Shown in pieces: positions 46,189 through 57,579 of a stretch of 64,000 nucleotides of DNA. Source of the DNA: Aureimonas sp. SA4125 (GTDB lineage Bacteria; Pseudomonadota; Alphaproteobacteria; Rhizobiales; Rhizobiaceae); contig NZ_AP025032.1 in NCBI RefSeq assembly GCF_019973775.1, positions 2,170,001 through 2,234,000 of the forward strand, written 5' to 3'. Both the position numbers and the translations under genes were made by a program. Numbering within the stretch: position 1 is the first letter of the stretch; every line of letters starts with the position of its first letter. The notes beneath the pieces are model-generated. The model was not told where the DNA came from. It saw nothing but the letters and a program-made list of their open reading frames with translations, and did no database searches.

Positions 46189-47442
46189 TCAGGCCACCGG
46201 CCGCAGCAGAACATGCTTCTTGCGGCCGAGCGACAGTTTCACGACGCCGGAAGCAAGGTCAGCCGGGCCAAGAATCCGCTTCTCGTCGGAGACAGGCTGG
46301 TCGTTGATGCGCACGGCGCCGCCCTGGACATGCCGACGCACCTCGCTGTTCGATGTCGCAAGGCCCGCCCGCACGTACAGCGTCAACAGCCCGATGCCGG
46401 CATCGAACTCCTCGGCGGGAACCTCGATCGTCGGCAGGTTCTCGGCAAGCGCGCCTTCCTCGAAGGTCTTGCGCGCGGTCTCGGACGCTTCGGTCGCCAC
46501 GGCCTCGCCGTGCAGCAGACCCGTCACCGCATTGGCGAGGATCTTCTTCGCCTCGTTGATCTCCGCCCCGCCCAGGGCCTCGAGTCGCGAGATCTCGTCC
46601 ATCGGCAGGGTGGTGTAAAGCTTCAGGAAGCGCCCGACGTCGGCGTCCTCGGTATTGCGCCAGTACTGCCAGAACGCGTAGGGGCTCAGCATGTCGGCGT
46701 TGAGCCAGACGGCGCCCGAGGCGGACTTGCCCATCTTTGCGCCGGACGATGTGGTGAGGAGCGGCGAGGTCAGTGCGAAGAGCTGCGGCGTGCCCATGCG
46801 ATGGCCGAGATCGAGCCCGTTGACGATGTTGCCCCACTGGTCCGAACCGCCCATCTGCAGCCTGACGCCGTAGCGCTGGCTGAGTTCGACGAAGTCGTAG
46901 GCCTGCAGGATCATGTAGTTGAATTCGAGGAAGGACAGCGACTGCTCGCGGTCGAGCCGGAGCTTCACCGAATCGAAGGCGAGCATCCGGTTGACCGAGA
47001 AATGCCGGCCCACATCGCGCAGGAACTCGACATAGTTGAGCCCCATCAGCCAGTCGGCATTGTTGACCATGATCGCATCGGTCGGACCATCGCCGAAGGC
47101 GAGATAGGGCGCAAAGGCCTGGCGGATGCCGGCGAGATTGCCCTCGATGCCTTCGGGCGTCAGGAGCTGGCGCGCCTCGTCCTTGAACGAGGGGTCGCCG
47201 ATCATGCCGGTGCCGCCCCCCATCAGCGCGACCGGCCGATGGCCGGTCTTCTGCAGCCAGTGCAACATCATGATCTGGATCAACGAGCCGACATGGAGGC
47301 TCCTGGCCGTCGGGTCGAAGCCGATATAGGCGCTGACCGTCTCCGTCGCGAAGAGCGCATCGAGCGCTTCGTCGCCCGAGGTCTGGTGGATGAAGCCACG
47401 TTCCGACAGCGTGTGCAGAAACTCGGACTTGAAGCCGGCCAT
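46189..47442 (-). CDS. tyrS: Tyrosyl-tRNA synthetase
   Basis: A 417-residue class I aminoacyl-tRNA synthetase. The HIGH-like motif is HVGS (residues 50-53), the KMSKS-like motif is KMGKS (236-240), and [15 protein letters not shown] marks the tyrosine/tRNA site. The S4 RNA-binding domain is at the C-terminus ([19 protein letters not shown]). It is a single gene converging on the AsmA-like gene and divergent from anmK. Confidence 0.97.
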   Translation of the reverse strand: MAGFKSEFLHTLSERGFIHQTSGDEALDALFATETVSAYIGFDPTARSLHVGSLIQIMMLHWLQKTGHRPVALMGGGTGMIGDPSFKDEARQLLTPEGIEGNLAGIRQAFAPYLAFGDGPTDAIMVNNADWLMGLNYVEFLRDVGRHFSVNRMLAFDSVKLRLDREQSLSFLEFNYMILQAYDFVELSQRYGVRLQMGGSDQWGNIVNGLDLGHRMGTPQLFALTSPLLTTSSGAKMGKSASGAVWLNADMLSPYAFWQYWRNTEDADVGRFLKLYTTLPMDEISRLEALGGAEINEAKKILANAVTGLLHGEAVATEASETARKTFEEGALAENLPTIEVPAEEFDAGIGLLTLYVRAGLATSNSEVRRHVQGGAVRINDQPVSDEKRILGPADLASGVVKLSLGRKKHVLLRPVA

Positions 47443-47543
47443 GAAGAGTGATCCTTGACGGGGGCCGGACGGCGTGGCGTCTGGCCCGGGAAGGCTGCGG
47501 TTTAACCAGCATTGCCGCGTTTTTAAAGGGCAGGGGCACAGCT

Positions 47544-48695
47544 TTGGACGAAACGACAGGGCTTCGCGCCATCGGCCTGATGAGCGGCACCTCGATGGAC
47601 GGCATCGATGTCGCGCTTCTCGATACCGACGGGATCCACCCGCCGACGCGCGGACCGGCGCGGACCTACCCGTACGAGGCGCCCTTCCGCCGACGGCTGG
47701 AAGCGGCGATGGAGATGGCCAAGCGGATCGTTTCGCGTGGCGAGCGCCCCGGCGACCTTGCCGGGATCGAGCGCGAGATCACCGACCGCCATGCCGACGC
47801 CGTCAGGCAATTCCTCGCCGATACCGGGATCGACGCAGCGACCATCGACGTCGTCGGCTTTCACGGGCAGACGGTGCTGCATCGGCCAGGCGAGGGACTG
47901 ACGGTGCAGCTGGGCGACGGGCCGCGTCTTGCCGAAGCGCTGCAGTGCAAGGTCGTCTACGACATGCGCGCGGCGGACATGGTCGCCGGCGGGCAGGGCG
48001 CGCCCCTCGTCCCCGCCTATCATGCCGCGCTGGCGGCGGCACTGCCGGAAGACATGCGGGATACACCCGTGGTGTTCGTCAATATCGGCGGCATCTCGAA
48101 CATCACCTATCTCGACGGCGACAACGATCCGATCGCCTTCGACACCGGCCCGGGCAATGCCTTGCTGGACCAGTGGGTATCGCGCGAAGCCGGCATTGCC
48201 TTCGATCAGAACGGCGCCATCGCCAGCGAGGGCGGCATCATCTTGAGTCTTTCCGAAGCCTATCTGGCCGCGCCCTTCTTCGCCAAGCCGATCCCCAAAT
48301 CCCTCGACCGCTTCGATTTCCTGCCGCCGAGTCCCGATGCCGGCTCGCTCGAGGACGTCGCGCGCACGCTCTGCCTCGTTGCCGCCCGGTCCATCCTGAT
48401 GGCGGCGACGCACCTGCCGCGGGCGCCCAAGCTCTGGGTCGTCTGCGGCGGCGGCCGCCGGCATCCCGCGATCATGCAGGACCTGGCGCGGGGCGCCCTC
48501 GAACAGGGCGCGCGGGTGGTCTCTGCCGAGGAGGCGGGGCTGGACGGCGACGCGATGGAGGCCGAGGCCTGGGGGTTCCTCGCCGTCCGATCGCTGCGCG
48601 GATTGCCGCTCACCTGGCCGACCACCACCGGCTGCCGGACGCCCAGCCTCGGCGGCCTTCTCGCGGATGGAACGGGAGCCGGCAAGCATGTCTGA
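47544..48695 (+). CDS. anmK: Anhydro-N-acetylmuramic acid kinase
   Basis: A 383-residue kinase that phosphorylates and opens 1,6-anhydro-MurNAc during peptidoglycan recycling. The N-terminal [15 protein letters not shown] and later [24 protein letters not shown], and [13 protein letters not shown] motifs identify it. The TTG at 47544 is chosen with a GCAGGGG-type site upstream; no good ATG lies nearby. It is divergent from tyrS. It joins the amidase and PBP genes as a cell-wall function in the window. Confidence 0.94.
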   Translation: MDETTGLRAIGLMSGTSMDGIDVALLDTDGIHPPTRGPARTYPYEAPFRRRLEAAMEMAKRIVSRGERPGDLAGIEREITDRHADAVRQFLADTGIDAATIDVVGFHGQTVLHRPGEGLTVQLGDGPRLAEALQCKVVYDMRAADMVAGGQGAPLVPAYHAALAAALPEDMRDTPVVFVNIGGISNITYLDGDNDPIAFDTGPGNALLDQWVSREAGIAFDQNGAIASEGGIILSLSEAYLAAPFFAKPIPKSLDRFDFLPPSPDAGSLEDVARTLCLVAARSILMAATHLPRAPKLWVVCGGGRRHPAIMQDLARGALEQGARVVSAEEAGLDGDAMEAEAWGFLAVRSLRGLPLTWPTTTGCRTPSLGGLLADGTGAGKHV

Positions 48696-48782
48696 CCGTC
48701 CGACGCCGTCCGCGCCTCCGACCCGCAACGACCGGTCGGTGGAAGACGGATCGGCGCGCGGGCAAAGGGATGACGAGAGCCG

Positions 48783-49457
48783 TCAGCGCAGACGCTTGGG
48801 CCTGACGTCGACGAGCTCGCCGGCAAGGCGACGGTCGAGATAGTCGGCGCATTCCGTCATCAGTTCCTCGGAATGGTCGGTGTAGAAGTGGTTGGCGCCG
48901 GCCAGCGTCTTCTGGGTTATGAGGATGCCCTTCTGCGTCTTCAGCTTCTCGACGAGGACCTGGACGTCCTTCGGCGGCGCGACCCGGTCCTTGTCGCCGT
49001 GGATGATGAGGCCGGACGAAGGGCAGGGGGCGAGGAAGGAAAAGTCGTAGGAATTGGGCTGCGGCGAGATGGAGATGAAACCCTCGATCTCCGGCCGGCG
49101 CATCAAGAGCTGCATGCCGATCCACGAGCCGAAGGAGTAGCCCGCGACCCAGCAGTTCTTGGAATCGGGGTGCAGCGACTGGATCCAGTCGAGCGCCGCG
49201 GCAGCGTCCGACAGTTCGCCCGAACCGTGGTCGAATTCACCCTGGCTGCGACCGATGCCACGGAAATTGAACCGCAGCGTCGTAAAGCCGCGCTCCACGA
49301 ACATGTAGAAGAGCTGGTAGACGATCTGGTTGTTCATCGTGCCGCCGAAGCGGGGATGGGGATGCAGGATGATCGCGATCGGCGCGTTCTTTTCCTTGCC
49401 GGCCTGATAGCGGCCTTCCAGCCGTCCGGATGGGCCGTTGAAGATAACCTCGGGCAT
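48783..49457 (-). CDS. Alpha/beta hydrolase
   Basis: A 224-residue hydrolase with a catalytic Ser in GYSFGSWIG (GxSxG), an Asp in GDKDRVAPP and a His in GANHFYTDH. The N-terminal HPHPRFGGTMNNQIVYQLF and RFNFRGIGRSQGEFD segments match the COG2945-type dienelactone hydrolase-like proteins. Substrate unknown. It is divergent from the suf operon and shares its upstream region, so iron could influence it too. Confidence 0.9.
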   Translation of the reverse strand: MPEVIFNGPSGRLEGRYQAGKEKNAPIAIILHPHPRFGGTMNNQIVYQLFYMFVERGFTTLRFNFRGIGRSQGEFDHGSGELSDAAAALDWIQSLHPDSKNCWVAGYSFGSWIGMQLLMRRPEIEGFISISPQPNSYDFSFLAPCPSSGLIIHGDKDRVAPPKDVQVLVEKLKTQKGILITQKTLAGANHFYTDHSEELMTECADYLDRRLAGELVDVRPKRLR

Positions 49458-49508
49458 GTTGTCAATTCCTAAAACGAGCCTGGCGCGCGACACGAATGAC
49501 GGCGCGCC

Positions 49509-49537
49509 TTGACGAAGAATACGCGGCCTTTTAGGTT
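49509..49537 (+). promoter_or_regulatory. Candidate promoter of the suf operon
   Basis: TTGACG at 49509-49514 is a good -35. With a 17-bp spacer the -10 would be TAGGTT (49532-49537), a weak match. The iron-control-like palindromes begin within it, as expected of a repressor site. Confidence 0.4.
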
Positions 49538-49558
49538 CTAATTTAGAACGATTCAAAA
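49535..49558 (+). promoter_or_regulatory. Irr-type iron-control element (ICE-like) before the suf operon
   Basis: TTTAGAACGATTCAAAA at 49542-49558 matches the rhizobial Irr consensus TTTAGAA-N3-TTCTAAA at all but one base of its half-sites. It overlaps a second, perfect inverted repeat GTTCTAA-T-TTAGAAC (49535-49549). The pair lies about 105 bp before the first gene and overlaps the promoter candidate. In relatives Irr and RirA repress or activate iron-sulfur genes in response to iron. Confidence 0.65.
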
Positions 49559-49663
49559 CTGCACGCTTCCACCGAAGGCGCTTTGTAGGCCGGATAGGGC
49601 GTGATATTCAAGAAATTTGCGCTTTCGTCCGGCCTGATATGGGGTTGCCGCGAGGGTGCCGCG

Positions 49664-50866
49664 ATGGATCTGATGACCGAGCGTGATCGACGCATCTATC
49701 TCGACTACAATTCCGGTGCCCCGCTCCTGCCGGAAGCGCGCGCCGCACTGATCGATTCGGCGGATCTTGCCGGCAATCCCTCGTCCGTCCATGCCGAAGG
49801 TCGCCGCGCCTATGCCGTCGTGGAGGAAGCGCGGCGCCGCGTCGCCCGCCTCGTCGGTGCCGATCCGGAACACCTCGTTTTCACCAGTGGCGCGACGGAG
49901 GCTGCCGCGACATGCCTGACGCCGGAGTGGGTGATGGGCGACCAGATCGTCACCCTCGGCGCTCTGGCCGTCGCCGACACCGACCACCCGGCAACGCGCG
50001 AAGGCGGGCGTTTTGCCCCCTCGGCGGTTTCCCGCCTGCCGGTCGATGCGCAAGGGCAGCTGCGTCTCGACGCGCTCGGGCGCTGGTGCGATGGTCTCGC
50101 CTCCGGCAACCGCGCCATGTTGTGCCTGACGCTCGCCAACAGCGAGACCGGCATTCTTCAGGATCTCGCGCCGATCCGCGAGACGATCGCGGGCAGCGGC
50201 GTGCTCCTTGTCCTTGATGTCGTCCAGGCGGCCGGACGCCTGCCGCTCGCCATATCCGATCTCGGTGCTGACGCGTTGCTTCTCTCCGGCCACAAGATCG
50301 GCGCCGCCAAGGGAATCGGCGCCTATGCCCTTGCCGACGGCGCCTGTCGCCCGACGCCTCTCCTCACCGGCGGCGGACAGGAGCGACGCCATCGCGGTGG
50401 AACGCAAGCCGTCGCGCTGATCGCCAGCTTCGGTGCAGCCGCGAGCGTTGCCGCAGACCGCCTCGCCGATGCAGAGGGACGTCTGAACACGCTCGCCGAG
50501 CGCCTGCTCGCGCGGCTCGGTGGCGTCGCCGCTCCCTGGAAGCTCCTCGGCAGCGACAGCGCAAAGCTCGCCAATACGTTTGCGATCACCTTGCCCGGCC
50601 TCAACGCCGAGACCGCTCAGATGGGGCTCGACCTTGCGGGCTTTGCGGTCTCCGCCGGCTCGGCCTGCTCCTCCGGCAAGGTCGGTGCGAGCCATGTGCT
50701 GAACGCCATGAAGGCGGGCGGGCTCGATATCGACGCTTCTGCCGGTGCAATTCGCATCAGCTTCGGTTACGAGACAACCAGTGAAGAAATCGACCTCTTC
50801 GCCGCGGCCTTCGGTCGCCTCGCGGAACGGGTCGGGAAAGCTACATCCGGTCTCAGGGCCGCTTAA
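49664..50866 (+). CDS. sufS2: Cysteine desulfurase, first suf gene (SufS2/NifS-like)
   Basis: A 400-residue PLP enzyme that takes sulfur from cysteine for Fe-S assembly. PLP lysine Lys211 is in LLLSGHKIGAAKG and the sulfur-accepting Cys335 in SAGSACSSGKVGASH, the IscS/NifS pattern. It heads a run with sufBCD and a second, group II, sufS downstream, the arrangement reported for Agrobacterium sufS2BCDS1XA. The start giving MDLMTERDRRIYL is chosen. Iron control is inferred from the upstream ICE-like site. Confidence 0.92.
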   Translation: MDLMTERDRRIYLDYNSGAPLLPEARAALIDSADLAGNPSSVHAEGRRAYAVVEEARRRVARLVGADPEHLVFTSGATEAAATCLTPEWVMGDQIVTLGALAVADTDHPATREGGRFAPSAVSRLPVDAQGQLRLDALGRWCDGLASGNRAMLCLTLANSETGILQDLAPIRETIAGSGVLLVLDVVQAAGRLPLAISDLGADALLLSGHKIGAAKGIGAYALADGACRPTPLLTGGGQERRHRGGTQAVALIASFGAAASVAADRLADAEGRLNTLAERLLARLGGVAAPWKLLGSDSAKLANTFAITLPGLNAETAQMGLDLAGFAVSAGSACSSGKVGASHVLNAMKAGGLDIDASAGAIRISFGYETTSEEIDLFAAAFGRLAERVGKATSGLRAA

Positions 50867-51004
50867 CCGAAGATCCCGGTCTTTTCGCCCGCGAGCCTTC
50901 AATTCGCGGTCGATGAGGCCCATCTAGCGTGTGTGACGCCGGTCTTTCCGGCCAAGCGTAACCAAACCACCGGACCTTGAATCCGGCGAGTGTGGAGAAG
51001 TGAA

Positions 51005-52527
<1,523 letters not shown>

Positions 52528-52528
<1 letters not shown>

Positions 52529-52749
52529 TGAGCGAAAACACCGACAATCTCGTTCTTGAGTTGCTGAGGCAGATGCGTGGCGACATCGCCGTGATCAAGG
52601 ACGAGATGTCGCTGATGCGCTCCGAGATGCGCGTGATGCGCCAGCACATGGCCGCCGTCGTCGGAACTCAAGTGCTGCACGACGAAGAGATCGCCACGCT
52701 GAAAGTGCGTGTCGACCGTATCGAAAGACGTCTCGAATTGGCCGACTGA
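52528..52749 (+). CDS. Small coiled-coil protein within the suf operon
   Basis: A 73-residue protein beginning MSENTDNLVLELLRQMRGDIAVIKDEM, rich in heptad-type Leu/Ile/Met positions and ending RVDRIERRLELAD; a coiled coil is predicted over most of its length. Similar short proteins are common in rhizobia, often next to unrelated genes, and have no known function. Its ATG overlaps the sufB stop, so translation would be coupled. It is not part of described suf operons. Confidence 0.75.
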
Positions 52750-52880
52750 GGCGGCATCTGCCGAAATCATGCACAGGGTAGACCAGCAGCGAGATTGGTT
52801 GTCCTTTACGCCGCCGCCTCTTTCCAAACCATTGACCATGATCTGCACCACAGGTGCACCGTTCGAAAAGCAAAGTGACC

Positions 52881-53636
52881 ATGCTGGAAATCAAGAACCT
52901 TCACGCCCGGGTGGCGGGCACCGACACGGAAATCCTCCGGGGCGTCGATCTGACCGTGCGCGGCGGCGAAGTCGCTGCAATCATGGGTCCGAACGGCTCG
53001 GGCAAGTCGACGCTCTCGTACATCCTTTCCGGACGCAGCGACTACGAGGTCACCGGCGGAGACATTTTATACAATGGCGAGTCGATCCTCGAGCTCGACC
53101 CGGCCGAACGCGCCGCCGCGGGCATCTTCCTCGCCTTCCAGTATCCGCTGGAAATTCCCGGCGTCGCCACCATGACCTTCCTCAAGACCGCCGTGAACGC
53201 ACAGCGCAAGGCGCGCGGCGAGGCCGAGCTGACGACGCCGGACTTCATCCGCCGGGTGAAGGCCTCCGCGGCCGACCTCAAGATCGATCCCGCCATGCTG
53301 AAGCGGCCGCTGAATGTCGGCTTCTCCGGTGGCGAAAAGAAGCGTGCGGAAATCCTGCAGATGGCGCTCCTGGAGCCGAAACTCTGCATCATGGACGAAA
53401 CCGATTCCGGGCTCGACATCGACGCGCTGAAAATCGTCTCCGACGGCGTCAACGCGCTGCGCTCGGCCGACCGCTCGTTCCTCGTCATCACCCATTACCA
53501 GCGCCTGCTCGAACACATCGTCCCGGACACGGTGCACGTCCTCTACCAGGGCAGGATCATCCGCACCGGCGGCAAGGAACTGGCGCTGCAGCTCGAGGAC
53601 GAGGGCTATTCGACGATCATCGGCGAGGCGGCCTGA
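52881..53636 (+). CDS. sufC: Fe-S assembly ATPase SufC
   Basis: A 251-residue ABC ATPase that energises the SufBCD scaffold. Walker A is GPNGSGKST (36-44), the signature FSGGEKKRAEILQ, Walker B CIMDETDSGLD, and H-loop ITHYQRLL. The ATG giving MLEIKNLHARV is chosen; the upstream GTG frame adds unrelated residues. It overlaps the sufD start by one base (TGATG). Confidence 0.97.
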   Translation: MLEIKNLHARVAGTDTEILRGVDLTVRGGEVAAIMGPNGSGKSTLSYILSGRSDYEVTGGDILYNGESILELDPAERAAAGIFLAFQYPLEIPGVATMTFLKTAVNAQRKARGEAELTTPDFIRRVKASAADLKIDPAMLKRPLNVGFSGGEKKRAEILQMALLEPKLCIMDETDSGLDIDALKIVSDGVNALRSADRSFLVITHYQRLLEHIVPDTVHVLYQGRIIRTGGKELALQLEDEGYSTIIGEAA

Positions 53637-54901
53637 TGTCGGTCGTTCCGCTGCGTCGGCTGACGCCTGCCGAAGAGAGCGTGATCGCCAGCGCCGAGAA
53701 GGGTCTCGCCGCGGGTGACGAGACGCGGCGCAACGCCCTCGCGGTTTTGCGCCGCGAAGGTCTGCCGCACCGCCGCGTCGAGGCCTGGCACTACACCGAC
53801 CTTCGCTCGCTGGTCGGCAGCCACAAGCCCGGCCTCGTCGCGCGCGTCATTGATGCGTTGACCCGGGCGCACGAGCCGGAGCTCCTCGCACCCTTCATCC
53901 CGGGCAGCACCGTGATCGATCTCGGCGCGATGACCGGGACGGTCAATCTCGCCGGCGTTACCGTCGAGCGGTTGTCGGCGAGCCCCGACTGGCGCGAGGC
54001 TGCCAACCATCTCGACCGGGACGTCGACACCGTCCGTCTCCTCAATGCCTCGTTCGGCTCCCAGGCCACGCGCATAACCGTCGCCGCCGGCACGGATTTG
54101 GCGCATCCGGTGGAGCTCAGCGCCATCCCCGGTCAGGGCAGCGAGAGCACCTTCGTTCTCTGCGACGTCGGTGCCGGGGCGAAAGCCGTCTTCGTCGAGC
54201 GGCTGTCGCCCGGCAACCAGTCGGCGCTGTCGACGGGCGTGACCAACCTCACCGTCGGCGACGGCGCCGAGGTGCTCTGGATCGTCGATCAGGCAAAGGA
54301 CAAGGACGAGACGCATCTCGGCCAGCTGAACGTCACCGTCGGCGCCGATGCCACCTTCCGCCTGTTCATGCTGAACGCCGGCGGCGCGCTGGTCCGGCTC
54401 GAAGTGCATGCCGAGACGACGGGCGAGGGCGCCGACATCCAGATGCGCGGCGTCACGCTCCTGCACGGCAACCAGCATATCGACGTGACGACGACGCTGA
54501 ACCACACGGTGCCCAACACGACAGCCACGGAAACCTTCCGCAATGTCGTCACCGGCGGACACGGGGTCTTCCAGGGCATGATCAAGGTCTCGCGCGGCGC
54601 GCAGAAGACCGACGCCCGCATGGCCTGCAACACGCTTCTCCTGTCCGACGACGGCGACTTCTCGGCCAAGCCGGAGCTTGAGATCTTTGCCGACGACGTC
54701 CAGTGCGGCCACGGCGCGACGGCGGGCGAGATCGACGCGAACCACCTGTTCTACCTGATGTCGCGCGGCATACCCGAGCGCGAGGCGCGGGGCCTGCTGG
54801 TCAAGGCCTTTGTCAAGGAAGTCGTCGAGGAACTGGAAAACGAGGCGGCCATCGAGGTTCTCGAGGCCCGGATCGACGCCTGGCTGGCCGCCGACCACTG
54901 A
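53636..54901 (+). CDS. sufD: Fe-S cluster assembly protein SufD
   Basis: A 421-residue partner of SufB. It has the same beta-helix fold and a recognisable C-terminal segment (VQCGHGATAGEIDANHLFYLMSRGIPEREARGLLVKAF) with its conserved His. The N-terminus MSVVPLRRLTPAEESVIAS is the usual start. It is coupled to sufC and followed after 51 bp by sufS. Confidence 0.96.
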   Translation: MSVVPLRRLTPAEESVIASAEKGLAAGDETRRNALAVLRREGLPHRRVEAWHYTDLRSLVGSHKPGLVARVIDALTRAHEPELLAPFIPGSTVIDLGAMTGTVNLAGVTVERLSASPDWREAANHLDRDVDTVRLLNASFGSQATRITVAAGTDLAHPVELSAIPGQGSESTFVLCDVGAGAKAVFVERLSPGNQSALSTGVTNLTVGDGAEVLWIVDQAKDKDETHLGQLNVTVGADATFRLFMLNAGGALVRLEVHAETTGEGADIQMRGVTLLHGNQHIDVTTTLNHTVPNTTATETFRNVVTGGHGVFQGMIKVSRGAQKTDARMACNTLLLSDDGDFSAKPELEIFADDVQCGHGATAGEIDANHLFYLMSRGIPEREARGLLVKAFVKEVVEELENEAAIEVLEARIDAWLAADH

Positions 54902-54952
54902 TGTCCCGCAAGCCCTGCCGGCTTAGCCGGCGGGCATGGAAGGAGACGACGC

Positions 54953-56197
54953 ATGAACCTGGAAAGCCCGATCCGCGCCGGTTACGACGTCGAGGCCGTG
55001 CGCCGCGATTTTCCGATCCTGGCAACGACGGTCTACGGCAAACCGCTCGTCTATCTCGACAACGGTGCGTCCGCGCAGAAGCCGCGCGCCATGCTCGACG
55101 CCATCCACAAGGCCTATTCGCAAGACTATTCGAACGTTCACCGCGGCCTGCACTACCTGTCGAACAAGGCCACCGAAGAGTACGAGAACGCGCGCGAGAC
55201 GGTCCGTGCCTTTCTCAACGCCGGCAGCATCGACGAGATCGTCTTCACTTCGTCGGCAACCGAGGCGATCAACCTCGTCTCCTACGGCTACGGCATGCCG
55301 GAAATCGGCGAGGGCGACGAGATCCTGCTGACGATCATGGAGCACCACTCCAACATCGTCCCGTGGCATTTCCTGCGCGAGCGCAAGGGGGCGAAACTCG
55401 TCTTCGTGCCGGTCGAGGACGACGGGTCGATTTCGGTCGAGGCCTTCGAGCGCGCGATGACGCCGCGCACGAAGCTCGTGGCCATGACGCACATGTCGAA
55501 CGTCCTTGGCACCGTGACGCCGGTGAAGGAAGTGGTCGCGCTGGCGCAGGCCCGTGGCATTCCGGTTCTCGTCGACGGCAGCCAGGCCGCCGTGCATCTG
55601 CCCGTCGACGTCCAGGATCTCGGCTGCGACTTCTATGTCGTCACCGGCCATAAGCTCTATGGTCCGACGGGGATCGGTGTCCTCTACGGCAAGGCGGCGA
55701 TGCTGGAGCGCATGCAGCCCTTCAACGGCGGCGGCGAGATGATCGTCGAGGTCAGCGAGGAGCGCATCACCTACAACGCGCCGCCGCATCGCTTCGAGGC
55801 CGGCACACCGCAGATCGCCCAGGCGATCGGGCTCGCGGCATCTTTGCGTTACATGGAATCACTCGGCCGCGACGCCATCCTCGACCACGAGACCATGCTG
55901 CGCGACTATGCCCATGAACGACTGAGTGCCGTGAATTCGTTGCGGATCTACGGGACGGCTCCGGGCAAGGGGGCCATCGTTTCCTTCGACCTCGAGGGAA
56001 TTCATTCCCACGACGTGTCGATGGTCATCGACCGTGAAGGCGTCGCGGTACGGGCCGGAACGCACTGCGCCCAGCCCCTGTTGAAACGCTTCGGCGCGAC
56101 CTCTACCTGTCGTGCCTCGTTCGGGCTGTATAATACGCGGGCGGAAGTTGATATCCTGGCCGAGGCTCTGGAAAAGGCGAGGCGTTTTTTCGCTTGA
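54953..56197 (+). CDS. sufS: Cysteine desulfurase SufS (group II)
   Basis: A 414-residue PLP enzyme that delivers sulfur to the SufBCD scaffold. The group II pattern is clear: PLP lysine Lys234 in VVTGHKLYGPTGIG and catalytic Cys372 in RAGTHCAQP. No sufE or sufU gene is seen in this window. This corresponds to sufS1 in Agrobacterium-type operons. It is followed after 11 bp by the DUF59 gene. Confidence 0.97.
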   Translation: MNLESPIRAGYDVEAVRRDFPILATTVYGKPLVYLDNGASAQKPRAMLDAIHKAYSQDYSNVHRGLHYLSNKATEEYENARETVRAFLNAGSIDEIVFTSSATEAINLVSYGYGMPEIGEGDEILLTIMEHHSNIVPWHFLRERKGAKLVFVPVEDDGSISVEAFERAMTPRTKLVAMTHMSNVLGTVTPVKEVVALAQARGIPVLVDGSQAAVHLPVDVQDLGCDFYVVTGHKLYGPTGIGVLYGKAAMLERMQPFNGGGEMIVEVSEERITYNAPPHRFEAGTPQIAQAIGLAASLRYMESLGRDAILDHETMLRDYAHERLSAVNSLRIYGTAPGKGAIVSFDLEGIHSHDVSMVIDREGVAVRAGTHCAQPLLKRFGATSTCRASFGLYNTRAEVDILAEALEKARRFFA

Positions 56198-56208
56198 GGA
56201 CCAATAAC

Positions 56209-56634
56209 ATGACCGAAGATGCCGACCTGAAGATGGAAGCCGTGACACTGGCTGCGGACGAGACGGCCGACGCCAACGTCGCGATGGCGCAAGGAGCGTC
56301 CGACGTCTCGGCGATCCCGGCCGAGGAACTCACACGGCTGACCGACGATATCGTCGCCGCGCTGAAGACCGTCTACGACCCTGAAATACCGGCCGACATC
56401 TACGAGCTCGGTCTCATCTACAAGATCGACATCGAGGACGACCGCAGCGTCGGCGTCGAAATGACGCTGACCGCGCCGGGCTGTCCCGTCGCCGGTGAAA
56501 TGCCGATCTGGGTGGAAAACGCCGTGTCCTCCGTCGAGGGAGTTTCCCATGTCCGGGTCAACCTCGTCTTCGACCCGCCGTGGACCCCGGACCGGATGAG
56601 CGAAGAGGCACAGGTCGCCGTCGGCTGGTTCTAG
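56209..56634 (+). CDS. sufT: SUF system protein SufT (DUF59/MIP18 family)
   Basis: A 141-residue protein with an acidic N-terminal extension and the DUF59 domain (DDIVAALKTVYDPEIPADIYELGLIYKIDIED, then TLTAPGCPVAGEMPIWVENAV and VFDPPWTPDRMSEEAQ). The conserved Cys is in PGCPVAG. SufT aids Fe-S maturation under high demand. This is the sufX position of Agrobacterium suf operons. GAGGA precedes the ATG. Confidence 0.93.
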   Translation: MTEDADLKMEAVTLAADETADANVAMAQGASDVSAIPAEELTRLTDDIVAALKTVYDPEIPADIYELGLIYKIDIEDDRSVGVEMTLTAPGCPVAGEMPIWVENAVSSVEGVSHVRVNLVFDPPWTPDRMSEEAQVAVGWF

Positions 56635-56769
56635 CTGGCGTGGGCTGGGCCGAGACTGGAGGAAGGCACGCCTGACTCCGCAGCTGGCCTTGTGTTCTGC
56701 CGCACGGGCGCGCATTTTCGTACCGATCGTTCGCATACGATCCTGCTGCCACGAAAGGACTTGGGACTC

Positions 56770-57147
56770 ATGGGTCGATTCGCCATCATGAACCTAACCG
56801 ACACCGCCGCCCTTAGGGTGCGGGACATTCTGGCGGCAAAAGGCGGCGATGCCCTCGGTCTGCGCGTCGGCGTGAAGAAGGGCGGCTGTGCCGGTATGGA
56901 ATACACCGTCGAACTCGCGACCGAAACGAAGCCGCATGAGGACATGGTCGAAAAGAACGGCGCCAAGGTCTTCGTCGCCCCGGAGGCCGTCCTTTTTCTG
57001 CTCGGCACCGAGATGGACTACGAGGAGACGACGCTTCGCTCGGGCTTCACCTTCAGGAATCCGAACCAGACCTCGGCCTGCGGATGCGGCGAATCCGTGG
57101 AGCTGACGCCGGTCGACGCGTCGGCGATCGAAAACCGCGCCGTCTGA
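56770..57147 (+). CDS. sufA: Iron-sulfur carrier SufA (A-type)
   Basis: A 125-residue A-type carrier. The three cluster-ligand cysteines are Cys40 (GGCAGMEY), Cys104 and Cys106 (SACGCGES). It receives clusters from SufBCD and passes them to apoproteins, closing the suf operon. The ATG at 56770 gives MGRFAIMNL; an internal ATG at 56788 (MNLTDTAAL) is possible. Confidence 0.95.
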   Translation: MGRFAIMNLTDTAALRVRDILAAKGGDALGLRVGVKKGGCAGMEYTVELATETKPHEDMVEKNGAKVFVAPEAVLFLLGTEMDYEETTLRSGFTFRNPNQTSACGCGESVELTPVDASAIENRAV

Positions 57148-57166
57148 GGAACGCCCGGGAACTCGG

Positions 57167-57577
57167 ATGGACGAAGACCTGCTCCGCGAGGTTTTTGAGT
57201 CGTTGGGCACGATCTCCGTCCGGCGCATGTTCGGCGGGCAGGGCATCTACGCCGACGGGACGATCGTGGCCCTTGTCGTGCGGGGCGATCTCATGCTGAA
57301 GGGCGACGCGCAGTCTGTGCCTGTGTTCGAGGCCGCCGGTTCGACCCGATGGGTGTATGCGACGTCAGGGAGACCCGAGGTCCAGATGCCGTATTTCACC
57401 GCTCCCGGCGAAATCTTTGACGATCCCGGATTGCGCGGCCTATTGGGCGGCGCTGGCGTTCGAAGCGGGACGCCGCAGTGCTGCTTCCAGGAAGCGGGCC
57501 ACTCCGACGTCAAAACGGCCGCGCTGATCAAAGTCGCGGCCGCTCGAGGTGTTGCAAGGGTTCCGTCTGCACGCTGA
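57167..57577 (+). CDS. TfoX N-terminal domain protein with frameshifted C-terminus
   Basis: A 136-residue reading frame. The first 85 or so residues match the TfoX/Sxy N-terminal domain (GTISVRRMFGGQGIYADGTIVAL, then TSGRPEVQMPYFTAPGEIFDDP). After DDPGL the family pattern leaves the frame: the sequence AYWAALAFEAGRRSAASRKR, as expected, appears in the +1 frame and stops at 57525-57527. One extra base near 57434, or a two-base loss, explains it. The annotated frame continues with unrelated residues. It may still be made; the change could also be a sequencing error. Confidence 0.82.
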   Translation: MDEDLLREVFESLGTISVRRMFGGQGIYADGTIVALVVRGDLMLKGDAQSVPVFEAAGSTRWVYATSGRPEVQMPYFTAPGEIFDDPGLRGLLGGAGVRSGTPQCCFQEAGHSDVKTAALIKVAAARGVARVPSAR

Positions 57578-57579
57578 AA

